NCBI GenBank assembly: GCA_910589035.1
Contig: CAJUSI010000071.1
Coordinates: forward strand, 1-60,075
Direction of reading: 5' to 3'
Length of the DNA stretch: 60,075 nt
Source of the DNA: an uncultured Acetatifactor sp.
Lineage (GTDB): Bacteria > Bacillota > Clostridia > Lachnospirales > Lachnospiraceae
Shown here in pieces: positions 52,252-60,075 of the stretch (positions are counted from its first letter, which is position 1; the number at the start of each line of letters is the position of its first letter). The position numbers and the translations under genes are program-made. The notes beneath the pieces are model-generated. The model was not told where the DNA came from and searched no databases. It was given only the letters and a program-made list of their open reading frames with translations.

Positions 52252-52449
52252 TTATAAATAGGGCAAAATTTTCTTCATATTCTTTACATTTGTCGCATCC
52301 GTCATTGTGGCCTTTCTCAGATTGCGCTTTGTCTTCGCACTCTTCTTGGTCAGGATATGGCGCTTGTAAGCCTTATTTCTTTTTAATTTACCCGTTCCCG
52401 TTACTTTAAAACGCTTTGCAGCTGATCTGCTTGTCTTCATTTTGGGCAT
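52252..52449 (-). CDS. rpmI: 50S ribosomal protein L35
   Basis: 65 residues, MPKMKTSRSAAKRFKVTGTG start and very basic as expected for L35. Ribosome site AGGAGG upstream. It lies between infC and rplT in the standard order. Confidence 0.98.
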   Translation of the reverse strand: MPKMKTSRSAAKRFKVTGTGKLKRNKAYKRHILTKKSAKTKRNLRKATMTDATNVKNMKKILPYL

Positions 52450-52536
52450 ATCCGATTCCTCCTAAACTTTAAATTATCTATTTTAACTTCCGCGGCCGGC
52501 ACTGTCACACAACGGCATAGCTGCCTTTGACAATCC

Positions 52537-53043
52537 CTAACGCTTTTCAGTTAAAAACATAGTCATGCTCCTGCCTTCCATCTTGGGAGCCTTTTCCACT
52601 ACCGCAATGTCGGACAGACTTTGGGCGATATCATCCAGAATATGCCTGCTGTTATTCATATGGGCGATCTCACGGCCCCGGAAACGAAGCGTTATCTTCA
52701 CCTTATCTCCCTTGGTGAGAAATTTTCTGGCAGCATTCACCTTGGTGTTCAGATCATTGGTATCAATATTGGGAGAAAGCCTTATCTCCTTGATTTCAAT
52801 GGTTCTCTGTTTTTTACGTGCTTCCTTTTCCTTGCGGATCTGCTCGTACTTGTACTTGCCGTAATCGACAATCTTGCACACCGGGGGCTTTGCGGTGGGC
52901 GCAATCTTTACAAGATCAAGTCCTGCCTCCTCGGCAAGCCTCATGGCCTCTCTCGAGGGCATAATGCCGAGCTGGGCGCCGTCCTCGCCAATCAGACGTA
53001 CTTCTCTGTCCCTAATCTGTTCGTTAATCATTAAATCGCTAAT
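52537..53043 (-). CDS. infC: Translation initiation factor IF-3, probable ATT start
   Basis: The ATG at 53031 gives 164 residues but has no good ribosome site. Four codons upstream, in frame, ATT (53041-53043) sits 9 bases after a perfect GGAGG, giving ISDLMINEQIRDREVR, the N terminus typical of Clostridia IF-3. AUU starts let IF-3 repress its own translation and are known for infC. The protein then has the IF-3 N-domain, linker of Lys/Glu and the C-domain (VKITLRFRGREIAHMN). It binds the 30S subunit and proof-reads initiation. It is preceded by the L20-type leader. Confidence 0.92.
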   Translation of the reverse strand: MSDLMINEQIRDREVRLIGEDGAQLGIMPSREAMRLAEEAGLDLVKIAPTAKPPVCKIVDYGKYKYEQIRKEKEARKKQRTIEIKEIRLSPNIDTNDLNTKVNAARKFLTKGDKVKITLRFRGREIAHMNNSRHILDDIAQSLSDIAVVEKAPKMEGRSMTMFLTEKR

Positions 53044-53215
53044 GGTTCCATACCTCCATAAAAAAAGTGGATAGCATAACTATCCACTTCGACTCACCCG
53101 ACATAAAGCATGCTGCCATGCAAAGTCTTTCAAATGTGAACGCTTACAAGCCCAATCGCCGTAAGGTGAGAGTGGATACTCTGCTTGCTTTGTATGTGCC
53201 GTCTGCACATATTGT
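53044..53215 (-). ncRNA. L20-type ribosomal protein leader with attenuator
   Basis: The leader of the infC operon ends in a terminator: AGTGGATAG (53080-53088 on minus) pairs with CTATCCACT (53066-53074), loop 5, then seven T (to 53059). Upstream another copy of TATCCACT (about 53167-53175) can pair with the same arm to form an antiterminator. This matches the L20 leader of Bacilli and Clostridia, where L20 protein favours termination. Confidence 0.85.
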
Positions 53216-53216
53216 T

Positions 53217-53245
53217 ACATTATCACAGTTTCCGCTCTCTGTCAA
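53217..53245 (-). promoter_or_regulatory. Promoter of the infC–rpmI–rplT operon
   Basis: Minus-strand TTGACA (53240-53245) with TAATGT 17 bases downstream (53217-53222). Confidence 0.7.
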
Positions 53246-53264
53246 TAATGAAATTATAAAATTC

Positions 53265-53585
53265 CTACTTTTCCTGGAAAGTCGCGCAGGACGTACTCTT
53301 ACAGTCGCAGGCGCCGCAGCCCTTGATATCCACATGATCCGCATGGCATTTATAATTGGAATTATAAATGCACTTCTCCGCTTCGCAGTCGATGCTGATG
53401 GTTTTGCTTGGATGGATCACGGAGCTTTTGAAGGAATCCATGCCCTCCCTCTTCTCAACAAAGCTTTCACAGCAGGTTCCGTCGCAATCGCAGGCGCGCT
53501 TTCCTCCCACCATGATATCTCCCTTGCAGCACAGATGCTGTTCATTATAGGTACAATTCTCCACCGCACATTTTAAATCTGCCAT
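53265..53585 (-). CDS. DUF1540 Cys-rich protein, two repeats
   Basis: 106 residues from ATG 53585 (AAGGAGG 5 bases upstream); the longer frame lacks a site. Two copies of the DUF1540 motif are seen: CAVENCTYNEQHLCCKGDI with following CDCDGTCCESF, and CEAEKCIYNSNYKCHADHV with CDCKSTSCATF. Each has four to five Cys likely to bind a metal. Such proteins are abundant in spore-forming Clostridia, function unknown. No neighbour in an operon. Confidence 0.9.
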   Translation of the reverse strand: MADLKCAVENCTYNEQHLCCKGDIMVGGKRACDCDGTCCESFVEKREGMDSFKSSVIHPSKTISIDCEAEKCIYNSNYKCHADHVDIKGCGACDCKSTSCATFQEK

Positions 53586-53842
53586 ATTTGCCTCCTTCTG
53601 CGCCGCTTTCCCTGGCAGATCCGGCACAAGCGGCGCGGAAAAAGGCGGATCCGGACGTATCCGCATACCGTCCCGCCCATTTTCTGCAAAACGGTATGCT
53701 TTCGTCAAGGATAGTATGCCACGTTTCACGCCGGTATATACGGATTTTTTCTGATGGCTTTTTTCTTTTCAATCATTCTATACAATGCCTGGCCGGTTCC
53801 TTTCCGTCTGATTTACAGTGATGTATCTGTGTAGTTTTTCTT

Positions 53843-55021
53843 TTATTTCAAAAACAAATGAACGGACAGTTCCTGTCCCTGTAACGATGCATCGACCTCG
53901 CCCCCGTGGAGTTCCACGATGCGCTTGACAATGGCAAGCCCCAGCCCGGAGCTTTGAGAGGCGCTTCTGGCCTGGTCTGCGCGATATAAGCGTTCAAAGA
54001 TCCGGTCCGGCTCAATACCGTGAGTATCCGTCACCCGGTTCGCGATACGGATATGGAGACGGCCCGTGTCCTGTGCCGTCACGGTTACCGGAGCGGAGCG
54101 GTCGGCATACTTGCGGGCGTTGTCCAGCAGATTCTGGAACACCCGTACCATCTGCTGGGTATTGATATGGGCGATATGGCTTTCCGCCTCCAGCTGCCAT
54201 GTAAGCGCCAGTCCCTCCGCCTCCATAAGGATTTTATATTCACAAAGGATATGCCGCAGCACTTCCAGCACATCCCTTTTCTCCATGTCCGGAGGCCGTT
54301 CGGCAGAGTTCAGCTTTGTATATTCAAACAGTTCGTTGATCAGCCCGTTCAGCCCCGTCAGGCGCCGTTCCACCACTTCGATGTATTCGGCAAAGCGCTC
54401 CCTGTCTTCCGGCCCCGTCTCCCCCAGCAGCTCCACATAGCCGATAATCGAGGTGAGAGGGCTGCGCAGATCGTGGGAGACATTGGTAATCAGGTCATTC
54501 TTGCTTCGCTGCTGTCTTTTCTCCCTTTCCTCCTTTTCCCGGAGCTGGACGGACATCTCATTGATGACGGCGCACAGCTGGGTGATCTCATCATCCCCCT
54601 GCAGTTCCATGGTTCTTCCAAAGCCCTCCTCCCGGATCTTCTGGATTTCCCGGGACAGATACTCTACATACCTGACCCTGCGGTTGATCCTGACGGAAAA
54701 GGAGATAATAAAGCATATCACGGGAAGCGCCACTGCCACCACCGACGGGAGATATTCGGCGGCAATGAGGTATCTATAGCCCAGATCATGAAAATAATCC
54801 CACATCCCGGAATGAAGCAGAAACTGCATCATACTCAGTACCACTGCCAGCACCGCCAGGCTGATAGCAAGGGAGACGCAGGCCGCCTTCAGGAAATATG
54901 CCGTGAGGCGTTTTTGGAAGGAGGACAGTCTTCTGTAAACCAGGAAAATCACGAAAATCGTTCCCGCGATGACAATGCCGTTGATCAAAATATAGTTCGG
55001 AATTGTTTGTAATAACGTCAT
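53843..55021 (-). CDS. Sensor histidine kinase (VanS/PhoR type)
   Basis: 392 residues. Two pairs of membrane helices are seen: 15-30, 42-70 and 85-115, with only short extracellular loops. A HAMP-like region (SREIQKIREEGFGRTMELQG) leads into the dimerisation helix with phospho-acceptor H183 (NVSHDLRSPLTS), then HATPase motifs NLLDNARKYAD and SSGLGLAIVKRI. It phosphorylates the response regulator whose stop overlaps this start (ATGA), so they are translated together. The stimulus may concern the membrane, given the DedA-like first gene. Confidence 0.93.
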   Translation of the reverse strand: MTLLQTIPNYILINGIVIAGTIFVIFLVYRRLSSFQKRLTAYFLKAACVSLAISLAVLAVVLSMMQFLLHSGMWDYFHDLGYRYLIAAEYLPSVVAVALPVICFIISFSVRINRRVRYVEYLSREIQKIREEGFGRTMELQGDDEITQLCAVINEMSVQLREKEEREKRQQRSKNDLITNVSHDLRSPLTSIIGYVELLGETGPEDRERFAEYIEVVERRLTGLNGLINELFEYTKLNSAERPPDMEKRDVLEVLRHILCEYKILMEAEGLALTWQLEAESHIAHINTQQMVRVFQNLLDNARKYADRSAPVTVTAQDTGRLHIRIANRVTDTHGIEPDRIFERLYRADQARSASQSSGLGLAIVKRIVELHGGEVDASLQGQELSVHLFLK

Positions 55022-55701
55022 ATCTGATACCCTCTCCCCCAGCAGGTTTTGATAAAATCCGAATGAACATTGTCCCAGTTCAGTTTATTGCGGAGGTTGG
55101 CAATATGCATCATCACCGCATTTTCCGAACAAAAGAATTCTTCATGCCATACCGCTTCATAAATCTGCGCCATGGTCAGCACCTGCCCCTTGTTCCGCAG
55201 CATATATTCCAGGATGTCGTACTCCTTGCGCGTCAGCCTCACCTCCCGCCCGCTTACCCACACCTGACGGCTTTCCATGTCCACCGTCAGATCCTCCGTC
55301 CGGAGCGTGTGCGCCGGCTTTTCCGTCTCATTGTACTGCTTATAGCGTCGGAGCTGGGCTTTGATGCGTGCGAGAAGCTCAATGGGCTTAAAAGGCTTGG
55401 TCACATAATCGTCTCCTCCCACCGCGAGTCCCTGTATGATATCGATATCTTCCGCTTTTGCCGACATAAATATAATGGGTATTCTGCTTTTTTCCCTGAT
55501 CTGCAGGCAGGCGCTGATGCCGTCGATTCCCGGCATCATCACATCCATCAGGATCAGATCCACCTGGTAGCTCTCCAGGATCTCCAGCGCCTGGGCCGCA
55601 TTTTCACAGGCCAGGTACCGGTAGCCCTCATTGTCCAGATAGATGCCCAGAAGCCTGCGGATGTCTTTGTCGTCGTCAACAACCAGTATGAATTCTTTCA
55701 T
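55018..55701 (-). CDS. OmpR-family response regulator
   Basis: 227 residues from ATG 55701 (GGGAGAAG upstream). The receiver has D53 (LILMDVMMPGIDG) as phospho-acceptor and acidic residues VVDDDKD; the C-terminal winged helix includes VRLTRKEYDILEYMLRNKGQ and the recognition helix AVMMHIANLRNKLN. It is the middle gene of a DedA-like–regulator–kinase operon: its start overlaps the upstream gene by 26 bases and its stop overlaps the kinase. Confidence 0.95.
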   Translation of the reverse strand: MKEFILVVDDDKDIRRLLGIYLDNEGYRYLACENAAQALEILESYQVDLILMDVMMPGIDGISACLQIREKSRIPIIFMSAKAEDIDIIQGLAVGGDDYVTKPFKPIELLARIKAQLRRYKQYNETEKPAHTLRTEDLTVDMESRQVWVSGREVRLTRKEYDILEYMLRNKGQVLTMAQIYEAVWHEEFFCSENAVMMHIANLRNKLNWDNVHSDFIKTCWGRGYQI

Positions 55702-56221
55702 GATATTTTGCTTCTCCCTTTTTGCAGAAATACTGCAGCGCCGCTGAGGCAAGGAGCATGAGCAGAAGCTCCACAGCGATCATCTGCCATCGTCTCAGGC
55801 CGCACAAGCCGCCAAGAAAGCCTGAAAAGGCAATCATACCGATGGATATGATTTTAGCAATTATACCAATTTTCAGAAACTGAGGCAATGATATTTTTAA
55901 AAAAGCGGCGCCTGCACAGAGCACTTCGTCGGATACAACCGGAACAATCAGCAGCACCCCAAGAATCCAAAAACGGTACCGCCCTGTCAGCTGCTGCAGC
56001 CACGCAAGCTGCCTCCTCTCCTTTTTCCCCTTTAAAATACGCTGTACAATCAGGGAAGAGAAAGAATGCATAATCATCAATCCCAGCACGGAGCCTGTGA
56101 CCCCGAGGATGAAAGCTCCCAGGCTGCCGATCTGTCTGGTTCCCCACAGTACCACCGCCGTTTCCGGCACCGGAATACATATGGGGAGCAATACGCAGGC
56201 AAGAAAATAGACACAACACAT
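55676..56221 (-). CDS. Small DedA-like (VTT) membrane protein
   Basis: 181 residues from ATG 56221 (AGGAGG 8 bases upstream). About five membrane helices and a conserved-looking loop (LLIVPVVSDEVLCAGAAFLKISLPQFLKIG) that recalls the SNARE-associated/DedA (VTT) signature with its helix hairpins. DedA proteins flip lipids or support membrane potential. It is shorter than normal (about 200) and the assignment is tentative. It is translationally coupled to the response regulator. Confidence 0.7.
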   Translation of the reverse strand: MCCVYFLACVLLPICIPVPETAVVLWGTRQIGSLGAFILGVTGSVLGLMIMHSFSSLIVQRILKGKKERRQLAWLQQLTGRYRFWILGVLLIVPVVSDEVLCAGAAFLKISLPQFLKIGIIAKIISIGMIAFSGFLGGLCGLRRWQMIAVELLLMLLASAALQYFCKKGEAKYHERIHTGC

Positions 56222-56350
56222 AACGACACCTCCTGATATTGGTTCATGCCGCACCGTCCGCAGAAGCCTGCTTCCCATGCCGGCACTTTATTTTATAGCA
56301 AATGGTTTATAGTCTTTATTTTGACGTTCTATACGGATTCTTATTACAAT

Positions 56351-56530
56351 GAAGGCTTCCATTATAATGTTGGCTTTGGCTGCAATAGTGGTTTCCATAT
56401 ATAATGACAGCTTTGGCTGCAGTAATGGTTTCCATATATAATGACGGCTTTGGCTGCAGTAATGGTTTCCATATATAATGACGGCTTCGGCTGCAGTAAT
56501 GGCTTCCATATATAATGGCGGCTTTCCGAC
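56351..56530. repeat. 37-bp tandem repeats upstream of the DedA-like operon
   Basis: About five units with a strict 37-base period (the GGCTGC core occurs at 56378, 56415, 56452, 56489; a degenerate unit precedes). Each unit has TTCCATATATAATG and GGCTTTGGCTGCAG. The middle copies are almost identical. They fill most of the 330-base gap between the methyltransferase and the DedA-like gene. TATAAT occurs in every copy on the plus strand. No protein-coding role is supported. Confidence 0.92.
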
Positions 56531-56551
56531 ATGGTTAGAACGGCCAGGCGT

Positions 56552-57106
56552 TTAGTGTAATTTCATGTGCAGCACATATGCCGAGGGCAGGTTCCGCCAG
56601 ACCCTTACAATCCTCCGGATATCGAAATACTGTTCAAGAAAGGCCTTCCGCAGCAGCGTGTACTGAAATGTGGTAAATACGCCTTCCGTTCCGATAGCCT
56701 TTTGGGTCTGCGACAGTATTCTGTGGGACACCTGCCGGGGAAGTGATGTAAACGGCAGACCGGATATGATATAATCCGCATGCCGGAAGCCCTGTTCTCT
56801 TAAGAAGCCGCATACATTTCCGGCGTCTCCATGGATCAGCACCACCCCCGGCATTCCATGGAACTGTTTCCGCAGCATTTCATAAAAACGGTCATTCTGC
56901 TCAATCACAATATAAATGGTATCCCGCCTTTTTCTCGCTGCCACTTCCCTGGTAAATACGCCCGTCCCCGCCCCGTATTCTACAATGCAGTGCGCTTTAT
57001 CGAAATCGATAGAAGCCGTCATGGACGCCGCAAGATGCCTGCTGCTGGGTGCAATGGCTCCGATCGTGTCCGGAGCGCTGATGTATTCTTTTAAAAACTG
57101 CCACAT
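56552..57106 (-). CDS. Class I SAM-dependent methyltransferase (rRNA dimethylase/PmtA-like)
   Basis: 184 residues from ATG 57106 (GGAGGG 7 bases upstream). The SAM-binding motif is VEYGAGTGVFTRE (GxGxG type), followed by acidic IEQND and motif IV-like YIISGLPFTSL. The pattern of PxTIGAIAPSSRHLA at the start is typical of bacterial PmtA-like phospholipid N-methyltransferases and KsgA relatives. The substrate is unknown (lipid or RNA). It lies in a gap of repeats on one side and a 530-base gap on the other. Confidence 0.85.
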   Translation of the reverse strand: MWQFLKEYISAPDTIGAIAPSSRHLAASMTASIDFDKAHCIVEYGAGTGVFTREVAARKRRDTIYIVIEQNDRFYEMLRKQFHGMPGVVLIHGDAGNVCGFLREQGFRHADYIISGLPFTSLPRQVSHRILSQTQKAIGTEGVFTTFQYTLLRKAFLEQYFDIRRIVRVWRNLPSAYVLHMKLH

Positions 57107-57638
57107 AATATGTCCCTCCTCTAAAATAATAAAATTCACGCTTTGCAAGTCTTTCACAATAAAATCTAACAAAGGATTATATTGCAATGTCATGAAGAAT
57201 GAATTCAGCATGTCATGCTGTCATTTGATGATTTCAGTATATAGAGGAAGTATAAAGAGAAAACCTTACGAACTATAAAGATTTCTTTAGAAATGGCAGG
57301 CCGATGCTCCCCCCTGCCGTGAGATTTGTTCCGGAATCCCTGAAACTCAGGCTGTATGTAAATATTTATCAATATGATTATATACAATGCTCAGCCGGCT
57401 TCCTTCCGCCTGCTTTGGAATTTGATCAGAGCTGCCAAAATCGCTGTAAGGTTATTTGTCAGTACTGGGCGCGGTATCCGGCTGAGCCTGGTATAGAGTC
57501 ATTTTTATCAATTTATCAGATAGAGCTATGTCCTTTGGCAATGCTTTTTGTTCATGAGTATAACAATGGGGCTGCCTTTTTGATTCCTGTCTCAGCGCCC
57601 GTCTCCCGGGGGACGGACGCTATGGCGCCGCTCTCTGT
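57107..57638. other. Intergenic region between thrS and the methyltransferase
   Basis: No gene seen in either strand. A minus-strand TATAAT at 57176-57181 may be the methyltransferase promoter, with a weak -35. A GC-rich inverted repeat (57595-57620, GCGYCCGTC arms) about 20 bases past the thrS stop could act as its terminator but lacks a T run. The rest shows nothing. Confidence 0.5.
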
Positions 57639-59603
57639 CTATTTCCCTTCCTCCTGGGGCTGCTCCTGCCGGATCTCCTTCGTCCGGATCTCCTCACAGA
57701 TCTGGTCCAGGAACTCCTTCAGGGACTTGCGGCCCTCATCCCCGGCGAAGCGGCTCCTTACGGACACCAGTCCCTCCTCTTCCTCCTGGGCTCCCACCAC
57801 CAGCATATAGGGCACCCGGGCCAGCCTGGCCTCACGGATCTTGAAGCCTATTTTCTCGGAACGGTAATCCGCCTCGGCGTCGATATCCCTGGCCCGAAGC
57901 TCCTTCAGGACTCTGGCTGCGTACTCCTCGTACTTCTCGGAGATGGGAAGCACCCTGACCTGCTCCGGGCAGAGCCATGTAGGAAATTTCCCGGCGTACT
58001 TTTCGATCAGCCACGCCAGCGTGCGCTCGTAGCAACCCATGGAAGTCCTGTGGATGATATAGGGACGGACCTTATCCCCGTTCTGATCCACATAATACAT
58101 ATCGAAATTCTCGGCGATGGCGCAGTCCAGCTGAATGGTGATCATGGTGTCTTCCTTGCCGTACACATTCCTGGCCTGAATATCGATCTTCGGCCCGTAG
58201 AAGGCCGCCTCGCCGTCCGCCTCCACGAAATTCACATTCTTCTCCCGAAGCACCGTGCGCAGGGCGTCCTGGGTGCTGTTCCAGTAATTGTCATCCCCCA
58301 GGTATTTCTCCTTATTCTCGGGATCCCATTTGGACAGTCGGTAGGTCACCTCGTCCTGCAGGCCCAGGGTGCTCAGCACATAATACGCCAGATCCAGACA
58401 GCCCTTCAGCTCCTCCTCCGCCTGGTCGGGGCGGATCACCAGATGTCCCTCGGTGATGGTAAACTGCCTTACGCGGGTTAAGCCGTGCATCTCCCCGGAA
58501 TCCTCCGACCGGAACAGGGTGGAAGTCTCGCTCATTCTGTAGGGCAGATCCCGGTAGGATTTCTGCGTATTTTTATACACGTAATACTGGAAAGGGCAGG
58601 TCATGGGCCGGAGGGCGAATACCTCTTTATCCGTCTCCTCATCTCCCAGCACAAACATTCCTTCCTTGTAATGATCCCAGTGGCCGGAAATCTTGTACAG
58701 ATCGCTCTTTGCCATCAGGGGGGTTCTGGTGCGGACATAGCCCCACTCCTTATCCTCCAGGTCTTCAATCCAACGCTGGAGCTTCATGATCATCCTGGTC
58801 CCCTTGGGGGTAAACAGGGGAAGCCCCTGGCCGATCACGTCCACCGTGGTGAAGAGCTCCATCTCCCGCCCCAGCCTGTTGTGGTCGCGGCGCTTTGCAT
58901 CCTCCATGCGCTCCAGATGGGCCGCCAGATCCTCCTTTTTATTATAGGCGGTGCCGTAAATGCGCTGCAGCCTCGCCTTGTCGGAATCCCCTCTCCAGTA
59001 TGCCATGGAGGAAGAGGTCAGCTTAAAGGCCTTCACTCCCCTGGTGCTCATGAGATGGGGTCCCGCACACAGATCCACGAAATCCCCCTGCCGGTAGAAG
59101 GAAATCTCCGCATCCTCCGGCAGATCCCGTATCAGCTCCACCTTGTAGGGTTCGCTGCGCTCCTCCATGAAGCGAATCGCTTCGTCCCTGGGCAGGGTAA
59201 AACGCTCCAGCTTTGCCCCGGCCTTGATGATTTTCTTCATCTCCGTCTCCAGGGCATCCAGATCCTCCCTGGAAAAGGACTCGTGGTCAAAATCATAATA
59301 AAACCCCGTCTCGATGCTGGGGCCGATAGCCAGCTTTGCCTGGGGGAAGAGGTTCTTCACCGCCTCCGCCAGCACATGGGATGCCGTATGGCGGATGGCG
59401 GCAAGTCCCTCCTCGTCGTTGGCCGTACAGACGGCAAGCTCACAGTCATGGTCTATGACCGTCCTCAGGTCCGCCACCTGTCCGTCCACCTTTCCGCAGC
59501 AGGCCGCCCGCGCCAGCCCCTCGCTGATATCCAGAGCAATGTCGTACACGCTCATGGCGTTTTCATACTCCTTCACGGAGCCGTCCTTCAATGTAATTTT
59601 CAT
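57639..59603 (-). CDS. thrS: Threonyl-tRNA synthetase
   Basis: 654 residues, the full ThrRS plan: TGS domain (1-60), editing domain with HTASHVLAEAVKNLFP (His-x3-His) and the following LCAGPHLMSTRG, and class II catalytic core with motif 2 RMSETSTLFRSEDSGEMHGLTR and motif 3 GCYERTLAWLIEKY. Zinc-binding Cys in RPMTCPFQYY and His pair are present. It charges tRNA-Thr and removes mischarged Ser. It follows a small membrane protein gene whose stop overlaps the thrS start by four bases (ATGA). Confidence 0.98.
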   Translation of the reverse strand: MKITLKDGSVKEYENAMSVYDIALDISEGLARAACCGKVDGQVADLRTVIDHDCELAVCTANDEEGLAAIRHTASHVLAEAVKNLFPQAKLAIGPSIETGFYYDFDHESFSREDLDALETEMKKIIKAGAKLERFTLPRDEAIRFMEERSEPYKVELIRDLPEDAEISFYRQGDFVDLCAGPHLMSTRGVKAFKLTSSSMAYWRGDSDKARLQRIYGTAYNKKEDLAAHLERMEDAKRRDHNRLGREMELFTTVDVIGQGLPLFTPKGTRMIMKLQRWIEDLEDKEWGYVRTRTPLMAKSDLYKISGHWDHYKEGMFVLGDEETDKEVFALRPMTCPFQYYVYKNTQKSYRDLPYRMSETSTLFRSEDSGEMHGLTRVRQFTITEGHLVIRPDQAEEELKGCLDLAYYVLSTLGLQDEVTYRLSKWDPENKEKYLGDDNYWNSTQDALRTVLREKNVNFVEADGEAAFYGPKIDIQARNVYGKEDTMITIQLDCAIAENFDMYYVDQNGDKVRPYIIHRTSMGCYERTLAWLIEKYAGKFPTWLCPEQVRVLPISEKYEEYAARVLKELRARDIDAEADYRSEKIGFKIREARLARVPYMLVVGAQEEEEGLVSVRSRFAGDEGRKSLKEFLDQICEEIRTKEIRQEQPQEEGK

Positions 59604-59905
59604 TTCTGTCTCTTCTCCCTTCTCTTCCTGCCGCCTTTTCTGCAGCCGCAGCCCTGTTTCTCTTTTTCCTCTCCCAGCTCCAGCTTCCCGGTGCCGGCCT
59701 CACAGTCCGCACCGCAGCCGCTGCCGCAGCCGTTTCCGCAGCCGATCATGACGCCGTGGGTTATGGGCGCCATCCGCAGCCCCCGGATGATTCCCGCCAG
59801 CAGGCACAGGCCTGCCAGCATCCAGAGGGTCGTCTTCGCCATGGTCACTTCTCCGTCGAAACAAATCTCTTTCAGCTCCCTGCATTTTTCTCTGAAATCT
59901 TCCAT
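59600..59905 (-). CDS. Small membrane protein with Cys/Gly-rich tail, coupled to thrS
   Basis: 101 residues from ATG 59905 (MEDFREKC), spaced 10 bases from AGGAG; the ATG two codons earlier (59911) is an alternative. A helical N terminus is followed by a membrane helix (TTLWMLAGLCLLAGIIRGL), then a stretch of Gly/Cys (GCGNGCGSGCG) and a basic tail (KGGRKRREKRQK). No domain is recognised. It overlaps thrS by four bases, so the two are translated together. The group II intron 3' end is directly upstream. Confidence 0.75.
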   Translation of the reverse strand: MEDFREKCRELKEICFDGEVTMAKTTLWMLAGLCLLAGIIRGLRMAPITHGVMIGCGNGCGSGCGADCEAGTGKLELGEEKEKQGCGCRKGGRKRREKRQK

Positions 59906-59937
59906 TTCCATTCCTCTCCTTTTCTGCAAAGTTATAA

Positions 59938-60075
59938 TCGAGTAGGAGGAAATTTCTCTAATTGAGAAATTTCCGACCTCTCACACCACCGTGCGTACCG
60001 TTCGGTACACGGCGGTTCAATCAACTTAACAAGTTACTCGCCTTTCAGCGTAGTAGTCCGACATGGAAACTAATC
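59938..60075 (-). mobile_element. Group II intron 3' end (domains V–VI), partial
   Basis: On the minus strand, about 60030 down to 59990 has the domain V hairpin: ACCGCCGTG with CACGGTGGT, inner TACC–GAAC–GGTA stem and a two-base CG bulge, followed by TGAGAGG. Domain VI is the hairpin GGAAATTTCTC/GAGAAATTTCC, and the element ends in CTACTCGAT (AY 3' end) at 59938 or 59937. The reverse-transcriptase frame, if any, lies outside the window. The insertion is 30 bases upstream of the small thrS-linked gene. Confidence 0.8.

Noticed and set aside
56288..56509. 73-residue frame inside the 37-bp repeats
   Set aside because: 37 is not a multiple of three, so repeats are read in different frames; no ribosome site.
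56351..56530. CRISPR array
   Set aside because: The 37-base units are contiguous without unique spacers, and no cas genes are present.

Overview
The window reads as chromosomal DNA of an anaerobic Clostridia-type Firmicute, probably a fairly GC-rich member of the Lachnospiraceae. This rests on the cysE–cysS–mrnC–rlmB–sigH block behind a T-box leader, the infC–rpmI–rplT operon behind an L20-type attenuator with an AUU start codon on infC, the giant fused 2-hydroxyacyl-CoA dehydratase/activase-like protein, strong AGGAGG ribosome binding sites and TTGACA/TATAAT promoters. Species assignment is inference only. Most genes are on the minus strand.

Left third (0–25.5 kb): a truncated coiled-coil gene made of 42-bp repeats; a DUF4349 membrane lipoprotein-like gene; an M16C metalloprotease; a two-gene cassette with a degenerate sigma-70-like protein; a rhomboid-like membrane protein with a zinc ribbon; the plus-strand dehydratase/activase-like gene with a CRP-like partner; a MATE exporter; a SNF2 helicase; and an RND exporter–TetR operon with a consensus promoter and palindromic operator.

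Middle (25.6–41.7 kb): sigH, rlmB, mrnC, cysS and cysE, transcribed leftward from a Cys-type T-box. Then comes an AT-rich accessory segment: a three-gene ABC-2 exporter, an IS4-type insertion sequence (21-bp terminal inverted repeats, 5-bp target duplication, transposase split by an in-frame TAG) and an AgrC/LytTR-type two-component system. Uma2, ispF, an Arg-rich DEAD-box helicase and a GNAT acetyltransferase follow.

Right third (41.8–60 kb): the most unusual region. It has a YdjI-like SPFH/zinc-ribbon protein, a zinc-ribbon/TIR/membrane protein whose frame breaks at a (TA)4 tract, a second relative that has lost the TIR domain and is out of frame, and a membrane-anchored unknown. Three tRNA genes follow, then a Ro60/TROVE RNA-binding protein with an in-frame TAG near its end, next to a DtxR-type regulator, a phosphoesterase and a nicotinamidase-like hydrolase. 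After the translation operon come a DUF1540 protein, a DedA-like/OmpR/histidine-kinase operon preceded by 37-bp tandem repeats, a methyltransferase, thrS with a small coupled membrane protein, and the 3' end of a group II intron cut by the window edge.

The best candidate for an undescribed system is the SPFH–TIR–zinc-ribbon membrane cluster (41.8–47.5 kb). The sequence suggests a membrane-stress or defence module in partial decay or under phase variation.
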